The notes beneath the pieces were generated by a model. It saw nothing but the letters and a program-made list of their open reading frames with translations, was not told the origin of the DNA and did not search any database. Positions 1 through 6,328 of a DNA stretch of 9,649 bases are shown in pieces. The stretch spans positions 30,587 through 40,235 of the forward strand of contig DIWD01000038.1 in NCBI GenBank assembly GCA_002428405.1, given 5' to 3'. The position numbers and the translations under genes are program-made. This stretch comes from a bacterium UBA6115 (GTDB lineage: Bacteria; Bacillota_A; Clostridia; Christensenellales; Aristaeellaceae). Each line of letters starts with the position of its first letter. Positions within the stretch are counted from its first letter, which is position 1.

Positions 1-1397
1 GGCACTGCCTTCAGCTGGGCCAGGGGCAACTCCCGTCCGGTCACCAGCTCGTACACCGTGCGCATAGCGGCCTCCATGACACCGCCCGTTACGCCGAAGA
101 TGTCCGCAGCGCCGGTGGAGATGCCCAGCGGCTGGTCAAAGTCACTGGGCTGCAGGTTCTCAAAGTCGATCCCCGCTTCCCTGATCATCCGGGCCAGTTC
201 CCTTGTGGTGATCACCGCGTCCACGTTGCGCAAGCCGTCATTTTCCATTTCCGGCCGGTCGATCTCAAACTTTTTCGCTGTGCAGGGCATGACGGAGACC
301 ACGAAGATTTTTTTAGGATCCATGCCCAGCTTGTTGGCGTAATAGGACTTGATGACCGCGCCCATCATCATGTGCGGCGATTTGCAGGTGGACAGATTGG
401 CCGTCCTGTCGGGATAATGATGCTCCAGGTACTTGATCCAGCCCGGGGAGCAGGAAGTGATCATCGGGAGGACAGCCTTGCCGGTCCTGATCGCGGCGCC
501 CGCGCGTTCCAGAAACTCGCTGCCTTCCTCCATGATGGTCAGGTCCGCCGCGAAGTTGGTATCAAAGATGTCGTCAAACATCATTTCCTTGAGTGCAGTG
601 GCCAGTTTCCCTGTCGCCGCCTCGCCTGCCGGCAATCCAAACTCCTCGCCGATGGCTACACGCACCGCGGGTGCCACCTGGACCACTGTGCGGATATACG
701 GGTCGTTGATCGCGTCCCAGACCTTTTGGATGCCGTTGGTTTCGCTCAGCGCGTTCACGGGGCAGGCCGCCACGCACTGGCCGCAGTTGGTGCAGTCCAC
801 CTCGCTGATGGACAGGCCCAGCGCGGGGCCTATGATGGTATTGAAGCCGCGGTTCTGGGCATTGAGCACACCGATGCCTTGCACCTGGTTGCATACGCTC
901 ACACAGCGGCGGCACTGGATGCACTTGCTGGTGTCCCGGGTAATGGCCGGGGAGATGTCCCGGCTGCCCGGGGACATCTCGTCCTGGAAACGCACGCTGG
1001 TAATGCCCAGGGTGCGCGCCAGGGTCTGCAGTTCGCATTGGCCTGAACGCTCGCAGGACAGGCAGTCCTGCGGATGATCGGAGAGCAGCAGCTCGCAGTT
1101 GATTTTCCGCGCCTGGCGCACCTTCGCGGTGTTGGTTTTCACCGCCATGCCGTCTTTCACCTTCACCATACAGCTGGCGACCAGGGTCCGCTGCCCTTCC
1201 ACCTCGACCATGCACATCCGGCACCCGCCGAATTGATGCACGCCTTCCAGGTAGCAAAGGCTTGGGATATAGATGTTGGAGTCCTGCGCGGCCTGCAGGA
1301 TGGTCTGCCCTTCCCTGGCGTCAATATACTTGCCGTTGATGTTCAGCCGGACATAGCCGGGCTTGGCCTTTCCATTTGTCCTGATTGTCCTGTCCAT
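1..1397 (-). CDS. hydA: [FeFe] hydrogenase catalytic subunit, HydA/HndD-like (C-terminus beyond window)
   Basis: Catalytic subunit of a soluble cytoplasmic [FeFe] hydrogenase (2H+ + 2e- <-> H2). I translated 465 codons from the ATG at 1397. An N-terminal [2Fe-2S] domain has C48, C59, C62 and C76. A His-ligated [4Fe-4S] site has H108, C112, C115 and C121. A two-cluster ferredoxin domain follows (C159/C162/C165/C169 and C202/C205/C208/C212). The H-cluster domain shows motif L1 as TSCSPGW (314-320) and L2 as MPCTAKKFE (370-378). L3 and the last ~120 residues lie beyond base 1, judging from a usual length near 580. The start is backed by AGGAGGT six or so bases upstream, overlapping the end of hydB. 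It is the last visible gene of the hydC-hydB-hydA operon. The modular plan matches CpI and the HydA/HndD subunits of NAD(P)-linked or bifurcating complexes. The second L1 residue is Ser rather than the Cys of CpI. Family assignment is very secure; the physiological direction is not. Confidence 0.96.
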   Translation of the reverse strand, partial: MDRTIRTNGKAKPGYVRLNINGKYIDAREGQTILQAAQDSNIYIPSLCYLEGVHQFGGCRMCMVEVEGQRTLVASCMVKVKDGMAVKTNTAKVRQARKINCELLLSDHPQDCLSCERSGQCELQTLARTLGITSVRFQDEMSPGSRDISPAITRDTSKCIQCRRCVSVCNQVQGIGVLNAQNRGFNTIIGPALGLSISEVDCTNCGQCVAACPVNALSETNGIQKVWDAINDPYIRTVVQVAPAVRVAIGEEFGLPAGEAATGKLATALKEMMFDDIFDTNFAADLTIMEEGSEFLERAGAAIRTGKAVLPMITSCSPGWIKYLEHHYPDRTANLSTCKSPHMMMGAVIKSYYANKLGMDPKKIFVVSVMPCTAKKFEIDRPEMENDGLRNVDAVITTRELARMIREAGIDFENLQPSDFDQPLGISTGAADIFGVTGGVMEAAMRTVYELVTGRELPLAQLKAV

Positions 1398-1400
1398 CCC

Positions 1401-4400
1401 TTACCTCCTGTCACATCTCAGGCAGCGCGTCGCCTCAGCGACCGCGTAAAGCTTGCGGTATCCCCTGTTGATCTCGCGGAATCCCTGGATGCGCGCGTCA
1501 ACCGGAAGCGTTTCAAGCGGGAAACGCCCGTACTCCGCGCTGTCCTCATCCGTGACAGCCGGGGGAATGTCGATCGCTTTTCCCTTGTTGAGTTTTCCGC
1601 TGCCGCCCAGGTACCTGTCAATGCTGCTGGCGGCCTTCTTGCCGTCGGAAATCGCGGCGATGACGGTATCAGGCCCGCGCGCCAGGTCGCCGCCCGCGAA
1701 AACCCCCTCCAGGGAGGTCATCAGGCTGTGCCTGGAGGTCACCAGCGTGCCCCAGGCGGTCATCTCCACGTCACGGGATGAGATGAAGGGAAAGTCGGCG
1801 TGCAGGCTGATGGCCGGGATGACCATATCACAGGCGATCACAAACTCCGAACCCTCCTCATGGTGGGGACGCGGCCTGCCCTTGCTGTCATATTCACCCG
1901 GCAGCATCCTCTGGCACTCGATCCCCTTGACCCGTCCCTTTTCATCGCCCAGGATGCGCAAGGGCTTGGTAAGCGGAAGAATCTCAACCCCCTCCTCCAT
2001 CGCCCCGGTTATCTCGCGCTTGCCGGCGGGCATGTCTTCCGTTTCCCTGCGGTAGATGACCTTGACTTCCCCAGCCCCCAGGCGCAGCGCGCTGCGGGCG
2101 GCGTCCATCGCGGTCGAGCCGCCGCCGATGACGACCACTTTTTTGCCCGTCTTCACCCGGCGGCCTGAGTGGATGTCCTTGAGGAAGGGCAGGCCATGGT
2201 ATACGCCCTTGAGTCCTTCCCCCTCAATCCCCACATCATTGGGGAACTGGGTGCCGGTGGTCAGGTAAATCGCCTGGTAGTTCTCCCTGAGGAAGGAAAA
2301 GGAGATGTTCTTGCCGACTTCCTGATTCAGGTGGATATTGACGCCTTCCTGCTCGATCAGTTTGATTTCGTGCTGCAGGATGTCGTCAGGCAGCCGGTAT
2401 TCCGGAATGCCGTAGGCCAGGGTGCCTCCCGCCATGGGCTGGCTTTCATACACATCCGTATGATAGCCCAGCCTGGCCAGGTAATAGGCGCATGTCAGCC
2501 CGCTGGGGCCCGCGCCGACGATGGCGATTTTCTTATCGTTCCTTGGATACTTGATGTCATCGGTGTAGCTTTCCTGGTGGTTGGCCGCGTAATCAGCCGC
2601 GAAGCGCTCAAGGTCGCACACGGCCAGCGCTTCGTCCCGCGCAGCCCTGCGGCATTTCTCCTCGCAGGGGTGGGTGCACACCCTCCCGCACACGCCCGGG
2701 AAGGGGTTTTCCTGCCGGATGAGATTATAGGCGTCAATGAAGCGGCCATTCTGAATCAGCGCGAGGTAACCGGGCACGTCAATGCCGGCGGGGCAGGCGT
2801 TCTGGCAGGGCGAGATGAACATGCTGGAGCAGACCCCCGCCTCACAGTGATGGGCTTTGATATGGTCCTCGTACTCATTCATGAAGAAACGCAGGGTGGA
2901 CAGCACCGGATTTGGCGCCGTCTGGCCCAGGCCGCACATGGCCGTCTCCTTGATATTCTCGGATAATTCCTTCAGCAGCGCAAGGTCCTCTTCACGCCCT
3001 TCCCCCTTGGTGATGCGCTCAAGGATCTCCAGCATCCTCTTGGTGCCGATGCGGCAGGGCACGCACTTGCCGCAGGACTCATCCCGGATAAAGTCCATAA
3101 AGAAGCGGGCGGTGTCCACCATGCAAGTGTCGTCGCTCATCACCACCAGACCGCCGGAACCCATGATGGCCCCCAGCGCGGATAGCGTGTCATACTCCAG
3201 CGTTGTATTGAGGTTGTCTTTGGTGATGCACCCGCCGGAGGGACCGCCGATCTGCGCGGCCTTGAAGCGGCCCCCGCGGGGGATCCCTCCGCCGATTTTA
3301 TAGATCAGGTCGCCCACCTTGTAGCCCATGGGCACTTCAGCCAGCCCGGAATAGCGGATGTCGCCCGCCAGGGCGAACACCTTGGTTCCCTTGAACTTCT
3401 CGGTTCCAAAGGAGGCGAACCAGGCGCCGCCATTCATAATGATAGGCGGAATGTTGGCAAAGGTTTCCACGTTGTTGATGATGGTGGGGCAGCCGAAAAG
3501 GCCGCTTTCGAAAGGAAACGGCGGTTTCTGGGAGGGCTCTCCCCGCTGTCCTTCCACCGAATGCATCAGCGCTGTCTCCTCGCCGCACACGAAAGCGCCT
3601 GCCCCGATTCTGATTTCAAGGTCAAAATTGAATCCGCGGCCCAGGATGTTCTCCCCCAGCAGTCCAGCTTCCCTCGCCATCTCGATCGCACGGGTCAGGC
3701 GTTCCACCGCGATGGGGTATTCCGCCCTGATATACACATAGCCCTTGTTTGCGCCGATGGCGTAGGCGCCGATCATCATCCCCTCAATCAGTCCGAAGGG
3801 GTCGCTCTCAATCAGGGAGCGGTCCATGAACGCGCCGGGGTCGCCCTCGTCCGCGTTGCAGATGAGGTATTTCATATCGCCCTCGGCCTTGTAGCCCGCT
3901 TCCCACTTCAGCCCGGTCGGGAAGCCGCCGCCCCCGCGCCCGCGCAGGCCGGACAGTTTGACCTGCTCAATCACGGCTTTCCGCTCCATCGCCAGGGCCT
4001 TGTCCAGGGCCAGGAACCCGCCCTCAGCGATGCTGCTCTGAAGGGACGCGTAGTCCACCTTGCCGCAGTTGCGAAGGGCGATCTTGACCTGTTCTGAGAA
4101 GTAGGGGATATCCTTTAAAAGCGGGATATGCTTTTTTGTTTTCTCATCCAGGAAAGTGTATTCCTCAGCGATGTCGCCGCCAATGATGTGCCGGGCAAGG
4201 ATGTCCCTTGCCATGTCGGGCGTCACCTGGACATAAAGCGCGCCTTCCGGCTCGATTTGCATCAGCGGGCCTAAGGAACACAGCCCCATGCAGCCGGTGA
4301 AGGTCAGCGAGGCCTTCTCTTCCAGACGATTCTCCGTGATAAAGGCCTGCACCGCATCCCTTGTATTGATACATCCGGAGGAAACGCACCCGCCGCCGCC

Positions 4401-4490
4401 GCAGACGAGGACCCTGTACTCAGCGATAGCCTGCTGTGCTTTATATGCTGCCGAAATGGATTCCAAATCGGCCCGATTGCTGATCTTCAT
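1401..4490 (-). CDS. hydB: HydB-like NuoF flavoprotein fused to a GltD/NfnL-like NAD(P)H oxidoreductase module
   Basis: A 1029-residue predicted diaphorase subunit linking pyridine nucleotides to the hydrogenase. Domains in order: thioredoxin-like [2Fe-2S] (C30, C35, C67, C71); NuoF FMN/NADH domain with RGRGGGGFPTG (183-193) and NADEGDPG (212-219); SLBB region about 368-425; NuoF [4Fe-4S] site C473/C476/C479 plus C519; a hinge HCEAGVC (548-554). Then comes a complete GltD-like module: iron-sulfur domain with C562, C566, C601, C605, C609, C613; FAD Rossmann GAGPSG (659-664); NAD(P)H Rossmann GGGSTAMD (789-796) with YRR at 813-815 as in NADPH-using GltD/NfnL proteins; second FAD motif GGDLARGP (933-940); terminal CLRC (1023-1026). 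The usual HydB C-terminal 2[4Fe-4S] ferredoxin domain is absent. I chose the ATG at 4490 because GGAGG lies 9 bases upstream; an ATG at 4499 abuts it, and one at 4574 would overlap hydC. The reading frame is open throughout, so the fusion is not a frameshift artefact visible here. Which acceptors are used (NADH, NADPH, ferredoxin) is inference. Confidence 0.93.
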   Translation of the reverse strand: MKISNRADLESISAAYKAQQAIAEYRVLVCGGGGCVSSGCINTRDAVQAFITENRLEEKASLTFTGCMGLCSLGPLMQIEPEGALYVQVTPDMARDILARHIIGGDIAEEYTFLDEKTKKHIPLLKDIPYFSEQVKIALRNCGKVDYASLQSSIAEGGFLALDKALAMERKAVIEQVKLSGLRGRGGGGFPTGLKWEAGYKAEGDMKYLICNADEGDPGAFMDRSLIESDPFGLIEGMMIGAYAIGANKGYVYIRAEYPIAVERLTRAIEMAREAGLLGENILGRGFNFDLEIRIGAGAFVCGEETALMHSVEGQRGEPSQKPPFPFESGLFGCPTIINNVETFANIPPIIMNGGAWFASFGTEKFKGTKVFALAGDIRYSGLAEVPMGYKVGDLIYKIGGGIPRGGRFKAAQIGGPSGGCITKDNLNTTLEYDTLSALGAIMGSGGLVVMSDDTCMVDTARFFMDFIRDESCGKCVPCRIGTKRMLEILERITKGEGREEDLALLKELSENIKETAMCGLGQTAPNPVLSTLRFFMNEYEDHIKAHHCEAGVCSSMFISPCQNACPAGIDVPGYLALIQNGRFIDAYNLIRQENPFPGVCGRVCTHPCEEKCRRAARDEALAVCDLERFAADYAANHQESYTDDIKYPRNDKKIAIVGAGPSGLTCAYYLARLGYHTDVYESQPMAGGTLAYGIPEYRLPDDILQHEIKLIEQEGVNIHLNQEVGKNISFSFLRENYQAIYLTTGTQFPNDVGIEGEGLKGVYHGLPFLKDIHSGRRVKTGKKVVVIGGGSTAMDAARSALRLGAGEVKVIYRRETEDMPAGKREITGAMEEGVEILPLTKPLRILGDEKGRVKGIECQRMLPGEYDSKGRPRPHHEEGSEFVIACDMVIPAISLHADFPFISSRDVEMTAWGTLVTSRHSLMTSLEGVFAGGDLARGPDTVIAAISDGKKAASSIDRYLGGSGKLNKGKAIDIPPAVTDEDSAEYGRFPLETLPVDARIQGFREINRGYRKLYAVAEATRCLRCDRR

Positions 4491-4509
4491 GCTTCTCATC
4501 CTCCACGGC

Positions 4510-5016
4510 TCAATATTTGGACAGGATCTTTTCAACCTTATCCGGGTTGACCTGCTGATGAACGTCCTGGTCAATCATCAATACGGGCGCCAGGCCGCAG
4601 GCCCCCAGGCAGCGGGTGATGGCAATGGAGAACTTGCCGTCCGGCGTGCTCTCCCCCACCGAGATCCCCAGCTCCTCCTCAAGCCGCTCCACAATGCGCT
4701 TCCCGCCGCGCACATAACAGGCGGTGCCCATGCAGATCTTGATGGCGTGCTGCGCCCGGGGAATCGTGGAGAAATAGGAATAAAAACTCACGACACCGGA
4801 CACATGGCTCAAGGTCTCCCCCATGCCCTGGGCGATGAACTGCTGCACATTTAGGGGCAGGCAGCCATAAATCTCCTGCGCCAGATGCAATACCGCGATC
4901 AGACAGCCGGGTTTGTCCTTGTATGTCTCAATGACCTTGGCAATCGCGTCCAGCTTTTCCTTTTCCTCTCCCTCCGCGTCGATGACGATCTTTGCCTGTT
5001 CAGCGCCTGCGTTCAT
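4510..5016 (-). CDS. hydC: NuoE-like [2Fe-2S] subunit of the hydrogenase complex (HydC/HndA-like)
   Basis: A 168-residue NuoE/HydC-family protein, the expected length for the family. It has a helical N-terminal half, then a thioredoxin-like fold binding one [2Fe-2S] cluster through C95, C100, C136 and C140 (patterns CMGTAC and CLGAC). HVSGVVSFYSYFS (71-83) is the typical NuoE segment preceding the cluster. In complex I and in HydABC this subunit sits against NuoF/HydB and its cluster lies close to the FMN. Here it is the first gene of the operon, 19 bases ahead of hydB. The start ATG at 5016 has GGAGG about 7 bases upstream. The first ~20 residues are rich in Ala, Glu and Lys and look like a flexible tail. 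Function as a hydrogenase subunit is inferred from its neighbours, since NuoE homologues also serve formate dehydrogenases and respiratory complex I. Confidence 0.95.
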   Translation of the reverse strand: MNAGAEQAKIVIDAEGEEKEKLDAIAKVIETYKDKPGCLIAVLHLAQEIYGCLPLNVQQFIAQGMGETLSHVSGVVSFYSYFSTIPRAQHAIKICMGTACYVRGGKRIVERLEEELGISVGESTPDGKFSIAITRCLGACGLAPVLMIDQDVHQQVNPDKVEKILSKY

Positions 5017-5096
5017 CCTTCATCCTCCGGTTTTGTCAATCTTGTTCTGCTGTGCGGAGCAGTACTGCATTCGCGCAAAAAAATAGCTGCCTTCAT
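5013..5096 (-). CDS. Possible 27-codon leader ORF overlapping the hydC start
   Basis: An open frame begins at the ATG at 5096 and ends at a TGA (5015-5013) that overlaps the hydC ATG as ATGA, the arrangement often seen in translational coupling. The peptide starts MKAAIFLREC and ends KPEDEG, is unremarkable in composition, and matches nothing I recognise. A GGAGG precedes the ATG, but with only one base of spacing, which is poor. Its early codons run through the A/T tract of the downstream hairpin structure. It may well be chance, because an ORF of this length in a leader is not improbable. Confidence 0.2.
   Translation of the reverse strand: MKAAIFLRECSTAPHSRTRLTKPEDEG
5059..5068. promoter_or_regulatory. 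10-base perfect palindrome in the hydC leader
   Basis: GCAGTACTGC is its own reverse complement and lies between the T-run of the leader hairpin and the hydC ribosome binding site. Flanking bases give further partial symmetry (TGCG on one side, CGCA on the other, offset by a few bases). It could be an operator or a weak RNA hairpin in the mRNA leader. It does not resemble the Rex redox-repressor site known from clostridial hydrogenase genes. No regulator is encoded nearby, so the role is unknown. Confidence 0.25.
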
Positions 5097-5112
5097 TCCT
5101 CCGAGAGGCAGC
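5077..5112 (-). terminator. Hairpin with T-run upstream of hydC (intrinsic terminator or attenuator)
   Basis: On the minus strand, GCTGCCT (5112-5106) pairs with AGGCAGC (5092-5086) around a 13-base loop. Two bases later comes a run of seven T (5083-5077). This is an intrinsic-terminator shape with a 7-bp, GC-rich stem. It would stop transcripts coming from the oxidoreductase gene at 5215-6171. Its left arm coincides with the expected start point of the promoter at 5116-5124. Confidence 0.55.
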
Positions 5113-5115
5113 ATG

Positions 5116-5124
5116 ATTATAGCA
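5116..5124 (-). promoter_or_regulatory. Extended -10 promoter for the hydCBA operon
   Basis: The minus strand reads TGCTATAAT, a perfect extended -10 element (TGn plus TATAAT, the hexamer at 5121-5116). The hexamer 17 bases upstream is CCTCAA, so there is no consensus -35, which is acceptable for extended -10 promoters. Transcription would start near 5109, giving a leader of about 90 bases before hydC. The same nine bases form the -10 of the divergent ABC transporter promoter at 6265-6273. Confidence 0.55.
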
Positions 5125-5151
5125 CTCCTCTACGCAGTTTGAGGTTTGGGG

Positions 5152-5180
5152 AAAAAAATGATTGGGACAAAACTGGTCCC
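5152..5180 (-). terminator. Weak intrinsic terminator after the Gfo/Idh oxidoreductase gene
   Basis: On the minus strand, GGGAC (5180-5176) pairs with GTCCC (5168-5164) around a 7-base loop. Five bases later comes a run of seven T (5158-5152). The stem is short and separated from the T-run, so it is a modest terminator at best. It lies 35 bases past the stop codon of the oxidoreductase gene and would be backed up by the better hairpin at 5077-5112. Confidence 0.4.
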
Positions 5181-5214
5181 TCCTTGGAGAATGACGTCCC
5201 ATATATGCTCAGCT

Positions 5215-6171
5215 CTACTCCGCGGCCTGCAGGATGCGCTGGATGAGGCCGATATTTCGCACAGTCTCCTTCAGGCTGAAGCCAGGATCACGGCGATTGA
5301 TGATGGCGTCGGCAAAGTCCTCCACCTCCAGCACATATCGCCGGCAGGCGGGCACGGGGATCTCCTCCGCTATGCCGTCCCTGATGAGAAGAATGGGTGT
5401 GTCTGTTTCGTGAAAGCTGTCCCGCATCAGGATGCCCCCTGTGCTTCCGTTGATTTCACTCACAAGGGCCGAGTCGGAATCAAATCCGCAGCTGGCGGTG
5501 CACAGCGCGCCTGAGCGATACTTCATGACGGCGGTGAGGCTGTAGTCAACCCCATGCTTCTCTGTTTTCTGCGCGCAAAGGGAAACGGGCTCCTCGCCCA
5601 TGATCATGCCAATGAGGTTGATTGGGTAACATCCGACATCCCACAGGCTGCCTCCGCCAAGCGCTGGGTCAAAACGCACGTCTTTTACGCGGTTGTTATA
5701 GAAGCGGAAGGTGGAGTTGATGTGGCGCACTTCGCCAATGGCCCCGCTGTCAAGCAGTTTTTTCAGTGTCTGGATGCGCGATGTGAAGCGATACATGAAG
5801 GCTTCCATGAGCTTGACCCCGTTCTCCTCGCAGGCGGAAATCATCTCCAGGCAGTCTTCCCTTGTCAGCGCCATGGGCTTTTCGCACAGCACATGTTTGC
5901 CCGCGCGCGCGGCCTTGATGGTCCACTCTTTGTGCAAGCCGTTTGGCAGGGGGATGTACACCGCTTCCACCTCCTTATCCTTCAGCAGCGCGTCATAATC
6001 CCCATACAATTTCTCAAATCCAAAGGCTTCCTTCGCCGCCTGACGGCTTTCCGCCTTGCCGGAGGCCAGCGCGTAGTTCACCGCGTTTTCCGCCAGTTCA
6101 ATCGCCGGGATCACTTCCCGCCTGGCAATGGAGGCATAACCCAGAATACCGAACCTGATTTGTCTGCGCAT
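5215..6171 (-). CDS. Gfo/Idh/MocA-family NAD(P)-dependent oxidoreductase
   Basis: A 318-residue soluble dehydrogenase of the Gfo/Idh/MocA family, whose members oxidise or reduce sugars, sugar alcohols or related polyols. The N-terminal Rossmann fold shows GILGYASIARR (8-18). The family signature CEKP (96-99) carries the catalytic-region Lys98. The C-terminal half has FRFYNNR (155-161) and GGGSLWDVGCYPIN (172-185), where D178 and Y182 are the usual active-site positions. This pattern is closest to the glucose-fructose oxidoreductase/dihydrodiol dehydrogenase branch, but the substrate cannot be read from sequence. No signal peptide is seen, so it is cytoplasmic. I chose the ATG at 6171 because GAGGAG lies six bases upstream; the in-frame ATG at 6207 has no ribosome binding site and overlaps the promoter -10. 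It is monocistronic by layout, followed by terminator-like hairpins, and has no sugar transporter or kinase beside it. Confidence 0.92.
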   Translation of the reverse strand: MRRQIRFGILGYASIARREVIPAIELAENAVNYALASGKAESRQAAKEAFGFEKLYGDYDALLKDKEVEAVYIPLPNGLHKEWTIKAARAGKHVLCEKPMALTREDCLEMISACEENGVKLMEAFMYRFTSRIQTLKKLLDSGAIGEVRHINSTFRFYNNRVKDVRFDPALGGGSLWDVGCYPINLIGMIMGEEPVSLCAQKTEKHGVDYSLTAVMKYRSGALCTASCGFDSDSALVSEINGSTGGILMRDSFHETDTPILLIRDGIAEEIPVPACRRYVLEVEDFADAIINRRDPGFSLKETVRNIGLIQRILQAAE

Positions 6172-6205
6172 GGCGAGCTCCTCTTCTGTTTTGTTCTGTC
6201 CCGTC

Positions 6206-6234
6206 ATTATAAGGAAAAACCCTCTAGCTGTCCA
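6206..6234 (-). promoter_or_regulatory. Near-consensus sigma-A/sigma-70 promoter for the Gfo/Idh gene
   Basis: The minus strand carries TGGACA (6234-6229), a 17-base spacer, and TATAAT (6211-6206). That is five of six at -35 and a perfect -10 with ideal spacing. Transcription would start near 6199, about 28 bases before the chosen ATG at 6171. The promoter rules out the earlier ATG at 6207 as the start for this transcript. Confidence 0.75.
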
Positions 6235-6264
6235 CGCGGCGGAAATGTGCAGAAGATCAGGTTG

Positions 6265-6273
6265 TGCTATAAT
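6265..6273 (+). promoter_or_regulatory. Extended -10 promoter for the ABC transporter genes
   Basis: TGCTATAAT is a perfect extended -10 (hexamer 6268-6273). No clear -35 is present at 16-18 bases upstream. The start point would be near 6280, about 49 bases before the ATPase ATG. It is divergent from, and about 30 bases clear of, the -35 of the Gfo/Idh promoter, so the two could influence each other. Confidence 0.55.
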
Positions 6274-6328
6274 GCTGAACCGTCAGAGGATGACATAGTC
6301 AGGGCAAGGAAGAGAAAAGGAGACGCAG

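Noticed and set aside
372..1077. Two overlapping plus-strand frames (372-1046 and 433-1077) opposite hydA
   Set aside because: They are antisense to the ferredoxin and H-cluster domains of hydA; their translations show no domains and they lack ribosome binding sites.
574..1257. 227-codon minus-strand frame within hydA
   Set aside because: It is an alternative frame of the same strand; the adjacent frame encodes all iron-sulfur ligands in correct spacing.
4491..4574. Longer hydB start at 4574 (or ATG at 4499)
   Set aside because: The extension overlaps the end of hydC and has non-family, Arg-rich sequence. The Shine-Dalgarno GGAGG abuts the ATG at 4499 but is correctly spaced for 4490.
5034..5039. 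TTGACA on the minus strand just before hydC as a -35 element
   Set aside because: The hexamer 17 bases downstream is ATGAAC at the hydC start codon, which is not a -10, and transcription would begin inside the gene.
5020..5202. 60-codon minus-strand frame in the hydC leader
   Set aside because: It runs across both hairpins and the promoter, has no ribosome binding site, and its composition is not protein-like.
5041..5214. Rex-type redox operator in the hydrogenase leader
   Set aside because: I looked for a TTGTTAA...TTAACAA-like or TTGTGA...TCACAA-like dyad and found none. The only perfect dyad is GCAGTACTGC, which does not match.
6172..6207. Earlier ATG at 6207 for the Gfo/Idh gene
   Set aside because: It overlaps the -10 hexamer of the gene's own promoter and has no ribosome binding site, whereas 6171 has GAGGAG at ideal spacing.
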